Shown in pieces: positions 6,386 to 9,767 of a stretch of DNA of 9,767 nucleotides (its first letter is position 1; the number at the start of each line of letters is the position of its first letter). The notes under the pieces are model-generated. The model had not been told where the DNA came from. It ran no database searches and was given only the letters and a program-made list of their open reading frames with translations. The translations under genes and the position numbers were made by a program. The stretch is from assembly GCA_964347035.1 (NCBI GenBank), contig CAYFXE010000066.1:1-9767 (forward strand), written 5' to 3'. The stretch is from CAYFXE01 sp964347035. Lineage in GTDB: Bacteria > Acidobacteriota > Aminicenantia > Aminicenantales > Aminicenantaceae.

Positions 6386-7423
6386 ATGAAATCATTCTTG
6401 GCCAGCCTGTTCTCCTCTCAACCTCCTCCCCAGTCTAGAGAAGGCCTTCCTTTCTGGATATTCTGGCTGCTGCTCTGTGTTATCCTGCTGTTGGTGACGT
6501 TTATTTTTCTCAGGGATAAGGATCTGCGACGGCGTCTGAACGCCTTCTTCTTCAGGACAAAGATTAAATTCGTCAAAATGCGTCTCCAAGCCAAGCTCCG
6601 AAAAGAAAAACGCGAGAAGGAAGAGCTTCTAAGAACCATGGGGCAAAAAGCCTGGAAGGAAAACATCTTCCCTGAGAAGGGTGAAAAGATGCGAGAAGAA
6701 TTGAATAAACTCGAGAGAGAAAAAGAGAATATCAAAGAGGCCTTGGAAGAAATCAACTCAAAAATAGGGACGTTCACATTCAACTTGGAAGAATCAAAAC
6801 TCGAATACGAGGAAAAGCTCAAGAAACTGGAAGAAGAGAAAGTTCCCCATAAAGAAAATTTGAATGAAGTCAAAGAAAAAGAGAAAGTCCTAGACCTCAA
6901 AATGGATCAGATTCAAAAAGCCAAGAAAGAAGCTGAAAAGAAAATAAATGCGGCTGAGAAACAGATCAAAAACATCGATAAGAATCAATCCCTTCCCGAA
7001 GAGGAGAAATCATTAAAAAAAGAAGACATAGAAAAAGACATCAAAGACGCGAAGCAGATGAAGGAACAATCGAACGATGATCTCCATGGATTAAAGGATG
7101 ACGAAAAAGAAGTACAGAGAGAAAGAGAAAAAATTGAAGAACACATAAATGTCCTCGAGAAAACCAGGAAGAAAATAGAAGAGGAAGAAAAGAAGCAGAA
7201 ACATCAATTCCAGAAGGAAATCAAAGAGTGGGAAAGTAACAGAGAAAGACTTCGGGAAAAGTTGAGACATGTCACAGTTAAAAAAGACCCATTGTTTGAG
7301 AATTTAGGTAGAAACTTAGATAAACTCAGGCTAGAACATGATGGTCTCCTCATTTTTTATTCCCAGATAGACAGAGCCAACCAGCGAATCCTGGAGCTCG
7401 AGGAACAGATAAATAGTTTATAA
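6386..7423 (+). CDS. Membrane-anchored coiled-coil protein of unknown function
   Basis: 345 residues. A short N-terminal stretch with a Pro-rich patch (QPPPQ) is followed by one strong transmembrane segment at residues 22-42 (LPFWIFWLLLCVILLLVTFI) flanked by basic residues (RDKDLRRR), which suggests that the long C-terminal part faces the cytoplasm. Residues about 65-295 are almost uninterrupted Glu/Lys/Arg-rich heptad-type helix, with a short break near NQSLPEE. The tail (about 300-345) is less charged, contains FENLGRNLDKLRLEHDG and ends in a last short helix. I recognise no family and no catalytic motif. Low-complexity charge means similarity to SMC- or myosin-like proteins would be uninformative. 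There is no clear Shine-Dalgarno. It follows the carboxypeptidase by 105 bp on the same strand. Roles such as envelope scaffolding or tethering are only possibilities. Confidence 0.85.
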   Translation: MKSFLASLFSSQPPPQSREGLPFWIFWLLLCVILLLVTFIFLRDKDLRRRLNAFFFRTKIKFVKMRLQAKLRKEKREKEELLRTMGQKAWKENIFPEKGEKMREELNKLEREKENIKEALEEINSKIGTFTFNLEESKLEYEEKLKKLEEEKVPHKENLNEVKEKEKVLDLKMDQIQKAKKEAEKKINAAEKQIKNIDKNQSLPEEEKSLKKEDIEKDIKDAKQMKEQSNDDLHGLKDDEKEVQREREKIEEHINVLEKTRKKIEEEEKKQKHQFQKEIKEWESNRERLREKLRHVTVKKDPLFENLGRNLDKLRLEHDGLLIFYSQIDRANQRILELEEQINSL

Positions 7424-7429
7424 AAAAAT

Positions 7430-7625
7430 GTCATTCCTGCGAGACCTGTGCTCGCGGTAGAGGGTAGCAGAAACCTAGTCCTTTTCTTTCTTCATTTCCG
7501 CTCCTTATTGTCATTCCTGCGGAAGCAGGAATCCAGAGATACAATAGATTCTCATTCAGATATTTCTGGTTTCCCGCCTACGCGGGAATGACAAAAGCGA
7601 GGATTCTTGCTTCCGCAGGTATGAT
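7430..7625. repeat. Second cluster of the GTCATTCCYGC palindromic repeat
   Basis: This occupies most of the 341-bp non-coding stretch between the coiled-coil gene and queH. Units: a partial copy GTCATTCCTGCGAG starting at 7430, a near-perfect copy at 7510-7536, an inverted near-perfect copy at 7566-7592, and a decayed inverted copy at 7601-7625. It begins 6 bp after the upstream stop codon, so its hairpins would sit at the 3' end of that transcript. The rest of the stretch (7626-7727) is A+T-rich, with one small inverted repeat TTCCC/GGGAA (7680-7696), and shows no coding sequence. Confidence 0.8.
7510..7592. repeat. Inverted pair of intact palindromic repeat units
   Basis: The left unit (7510-7536) begins GTCATTCCTGC and ends GCAGGAATCCAG. 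The right unit (7566-7592) begins CTGGTTTCCCGC and ends GCGGGAATGAC, its reverse complement with a few changes. Each unit is itself a hairpin, and the pair, 29 bp apart, could also fold into one long stem. This is the organisation expected for paired REP/MITE-like elements. Confidence 0.75.
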
Positions 7626-7727
7626 GGAAATAAATAGAAATGAGGGAAATGAGTAGATATGACGGCATAAAGAGGACTGTTCCCTATTTATGGGAAAAAC
7701 CCCCTTTTTAATTTCTTTTCAACTCCC

Positions 7728-7756
7728 TTTACTCAGAATTCTTTACTCTTTACAAT
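7728..7756 (+). promoter_or_regulatory. Possible promoter for queH
   Basis: TTTACT (7728-7733, four of six), a 17-bp spacer, and TACAAT (7751-7756, five of six). The -10 box ends 8 bp before the ATG at 7765 and there is no Shine-Dalgarno between them, so the message would be leaderless or nearly so, as proposed for the barrel gene. Confidence 0.4.
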
Positions 7757-7764
7757 AGAATGTC

Positions 7765-8298
7765 ATGAAGCCCAAGATGTTGGTTCATATCTGTTGTGCG
7801 CCTGACGCTCTGTATGTTCTGCGATTGCTCAAAGATGACTATGAGGTCACTGGTTTTTTCTACAACCCCAACATTCACCCAAAGGATGAATATGATTTAA
7901 GACTGGAGGAAACACGAGACGTGGTACAAACTCTCGGAATTAACTTCATCGAGGGAGAATACGACAGCGATCGCTGGTTTAAGATCACCGAAAAATTCAA
8001 GGATGAACCCGAAAAAGGGCGACGCTGTGATATCTGTTATGCTTTACGACTGCAAAAGACCGCGGAAAAAGCATCAGAACTCGATTTTGAAATCTTCACA
8101 ACAGTGATGAGCCTCAGCCCCTGGAAAAAGGCCGAAGTCCTCAATCGTCAGGGTCAGATGTTTGCTCAAAGAAACAACCTTAAATTTTTGGCAGCCAATT
8201 TTAAGAAAAAAGAAGGCTTTAAAAAGAGTGTGGAAATGAGTAAGAGCCATGGACTCTACCGACAGGATTATTGTGGATGTGAGTACAGCCGAAGATGA
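7765..8298 (+). CDS. queH: Epoxyqueuosine reductase QueH
   Basis: QueH (formerly DUF208) carries out the last step of queuosine synthesis, reducing epoxyqueuosine to queuosine in the anticodon loop of tRNAs with GUN anticodons; it replaces the cobalamin-dependent QueG in many bacteria. The 177 residues match the family's usual size. Diagnostic motifs: LVHICCAPD with Cys10-Cys11, FYNPNIHPKDEYDLRLEE, RRCDICYALRL with Cys88 and Cys91, FTTVMSLSPWKK, NFKKKEGFKKSVEMSKSHGL, and RQDYCGCEYS with Cys170 and Cys172. The paired cysteines are those that bind the iron-sulfur centre and metal in this family. The start is the only ATG ahead of the first conserved strand; a second ATG at 7760 is out of frame and stops at once. 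The gene is intact and stands alone between a repeat cluster and hypF. Confidence 0.95.
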   Translation: MKPKMLVHICCAPDALYVLRLLKDDYEVTGFFYNPNIHPKDEYDLRLEETRDVVQTLGINFIEGEYDSDRWFKITEKFKDEPEKGRRCDICYALRLQKTAEKASELDFEIFTTVMSLSPWKKAEVLNRQGQMFAQRNNLKFLAANFKKKEGFKKSVEMSKSHGLYRQDYCGCEYSRR

Positions 8299-8408
8299 AT
8301 CCATTCAGACTGGATCATATCAATTCAGGTATTCTAGATAAAAAGCTATTTGAAGTTTCATTGTCACAAGAATTATGAGCTTTATGAGGAAGTTATTATT
8401 AAACATTC

Positions 8409-8413
8409 AGGAG
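8409..8413 (+). promoter_or_regulatory. Ribosome binding site of hypF
   Basis: AGGAG, 8 bp ahead of the ATG at 8422. It selects this ATG over the overlapping ATG at 8415, which is in another frame. Confidence 0.6.
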
Positions 8414-8421
8414 CATGATTG

Positions 8422-9767
8422 ATGTCGAAGACAAATGCCTTTCGATCTGCCCTGGAGATCAAAGTCTTCGGCGTGGTTCAGGGTGTCGGGTTCAGGCCTT
8501 TTATCTATCGTTTAGCCAAAGAATTCCAGTATAACGGCTGGGTTAAGAATATTGGTTATGGTGTTGAAATCCATCTGGAAACGGATGACAAGACAGATTT
8601 CAAGGATTTCCTCGAAGCTCTTGAGGAGAAAAAGCCTCCTTTATCGCTAATTGAAGAAATTTCCCATATACCTGCAGCCTTTATGAATATTGACGATTTT
8701 GAAATAAAAAAATCCAAAGAAGGGGAAAGTTTTGTCTTCATCTCACCCGATATTTCCATTTGTGAGGCATGCCGCCAAGAGATGATGTCTCAAGCAGACA
8801 GAAGATTTAAGTATCCCTTCATCAACTGCACTGACTGCGGCCCGCGCTACACCATCGTCCGCTCCCTCCCGTACGACAGGAAAGAGACCACAATGGATAC
8901 CTTCGAAATGTGTGAGGACTGCCGGAAGGAATACATCAATCCTCTGGACCGAAGATACCACGCCCAGCCCGTGGCCTGTCCAGTATGCGGTCCTCAAGTC
9001 CAGGTTATTGAAGCGAAGTCCGGAAAGACAATTGCAGGAGGGATTCCAAAAGCTGCCTCACTGATCAAAGCGGGAAAAATCTTGGCCGTTAAAGGAATAG
9101 GTGGATTTCATCTGATCTGTTCGGCTGTGGATCAGGAGGCAGTGAGCCGACTAAGAAAGATTAAAGAACGCAAAACCAAACCGTTGGCTCTGATGGCCTC
9201 TGGAATAAAAACCATCGAAAAATATGCTCATTTAAATCCAGCAGAGAAAGAACAGCTTCTATCCGCTCGCCGGCCGATCGTCCTCCTCCGCAAGAAGAAA
9301 GACATCCCAGGCATCGCCCCTCATCTGGATGAATTGGGATTTATGCTGCCTTATACGCCGCTTCATTACCTCCTGCTCAGGAATCTCGAATTGATTGTTG
9401 CCACTAGCTCCAACAAAAAAGATGCTCCGATTATGAAAGGCGAAAAAGAGGGCATCGAAAAACTCTGCGATTATATTCTCACTCATAACCGTCCCATCCA
9501 CATGAGGGCGGACGATTCTGTGCTCAAGGTCGTGGATAACCAGCCACTGTTTATACGGCGGGCCAGAGGGTATGTCCCTTACCCGCAAAGAACGCCTTCG
9601 ATCCTGGACACCTCACATCATATCATGGCCCTGGGAGGAGAGCTCAAGGATACGATCTCGCTTTACAAGAACGGTTATGTGATCACTAGCCAGTTCTTGG
9701 GCGACCTGGACGAGTATACGAACTATAAATACTTCGAGGAGACCATCTCTCATCTGACCCATCTCTT
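8422..9767 (+). CDS. hypF: Carbamoyltransferase HypF, hydrogenase maturation (partial, runs off right edge)
   Basis: HypF uses carbamoyl phosphate and ATP to load a carbamoyl group onto HypE, the source of the cyanide ligands of the [NiFe] hydrogenase active site. 448 codons, of a usual 750 or so, are present without interruption. Domain order is canonical: an acylphosphatase domain (residues about 9-98) with GVVQGVGFRPF (Arg25) and Asn43 in VKN; two zinc-finger-like modules with four CxxC pairs (114/117, 136/139, 164/167, 186/189), including the NCTDCGPRYTIVRSLPYDR signature; a YrdC-like nucleotide-binding domain (about 205-390) with KGIGGFHL, ERKTKPLALM and RRARGYVP; then the beginning of the Kae1-like carbamoyltransferase domain (about 400 on, MALGGELKDT). 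In the YrdC domain, ATSSNKKDAPI stands where TS(G/A)NLSxEPI is usual. No other hyp or hydrogenase gene lies to its left; they may be to the right. Confidence 0.96.
   Translation, partial: MSKTNAFRSALEIKVFGVVQGVGFRPFIYRLAKEFQYNGWVKNIGYGVEIHLETDDKTDFKDFLEALEEKKPPLSLIEEISHIPAAFMNIDDFEIKKSKEGESFVFISPDISICEACRQEMMSQADRRFKYPFINCTDCGPRYTIVRSLPYDRKETTMDTFEMCEDCRKEYINPLDRRYHAQPVACPVCGPQVQVIEAKSGKTIAGGIPKAASLIKAGKILAVKGIGGFHLICSAVDQEAVSRLRKIKERKTKPLALMASGIKTIEKYAHLNPAEKEQLLSARRPIVLLRKKKDIPGIAPHLDELGFMLPYTPLHYLLLRNLELIVATSSNKKDAPIMKGEKEGIEKLCDYILTHNRPIHMRADDSVLKVVDNQPLFIRRARGYVPYPQRTPSILDTSHHIMALGGELKDTISLYKNGYVITSQFLGDLDEYTNYKYFEETISHLTHL

Noticed and set aside
6418..6900. Long minus-strand open frame opposite the coiled-coil gene
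   Set aside because: Its Ser/Phe/Leu-rich product is the antisense shadow of a Glu/Lys-rich coding sequence; it has no ribosome site and no domain character.
7430..7625. CRISPR array
   Set aside because: Units are palindromic, occur in both orientations, differ in sequence and have irregular spacing, unlike direct CRISPR repeats.
8360..8395. TTGTCA ... TATGAG as a hypF promoter
   Set aside because: The spacer is 16 bp and the -10 matches only four positions; too weak in A+T-rich sequence.

Overview
The window looks like a scaffold from an uncultured, probably metagenomic or single-cell, Gram-negative-type bacterium of moderate G+C. It has five runs of exactly ten N, the usual placeholder for contig joins. 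A signal-peptide-bearing beta-barrel protein implies an outer membrane. FabH implies bacterial type II fatty acid synthesis, QueH implies queuosine modification of tRNA, and HypF implies a [NiFe] hydrogenase elsewhere in the genome. The gene mix and the dispersed 'GTCATTCCYGC' palindromes would suit a deep-branching lineage such as Aminicenantes or other Acidobacteriota-like bacteria. That placement is a guess and cannot be proved from this sequence.

Layout. On the minus strand at the left is a one-carbon/methionine cluster. A bifunctional homocysteine S-methyltransferase/methylenetetrahydrofolate reductase (62-1952) has a near-consensus promoter, a good Shine-Dalgarno and apparently an ATA start codon. 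It is followed after 10 bp by the first 17 residues of a protein that looks like a pterin-binding methyltetrahydrofolate methyltransferase. Upstream, also on the minus strand, is fabH (2291-3289). It is complete in sequence but interrupted at codon 278 by an in-frame TAA where a Glu codon is expected. A palindromic repeat cluster fills the space between the two.

A short divergent promoter region (3290-3371) leads rightward into an outer-membrane beta-barrel gene (3372-4814), a 32-codon small ORF, and a secreted M14 zinc carboxypeptidase (4932-6280). These are tightly packed and probably form one transcription unit for envelope or extracellular peptide functions. Next come a membrane-anchored, highly charged coiled-coil protein of unknown function (6386-7423), a second cluster of the same palindromic repeat (7430-7625), queH (7765-8298), and the first 448 codons of hypF running off the right edge.

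Caution: the breaks in the methyltransferase, barrel and carboxypeptidase genes coincide with the N joins. Three joins carry 65-120 bp of sequence that does not fit the surrounding gene (contig-end chimeras), and one join hides an overlap that restores the reading frame. These genes should be read as intact genes in a damaged assembly, not as pseudogenes. The fabH stop is different because it is not near any join. I found no CRISPR array, tRNA, rRNA, insertion sequence or clear defence system, and I do not see a convincing new multi-gene system here.
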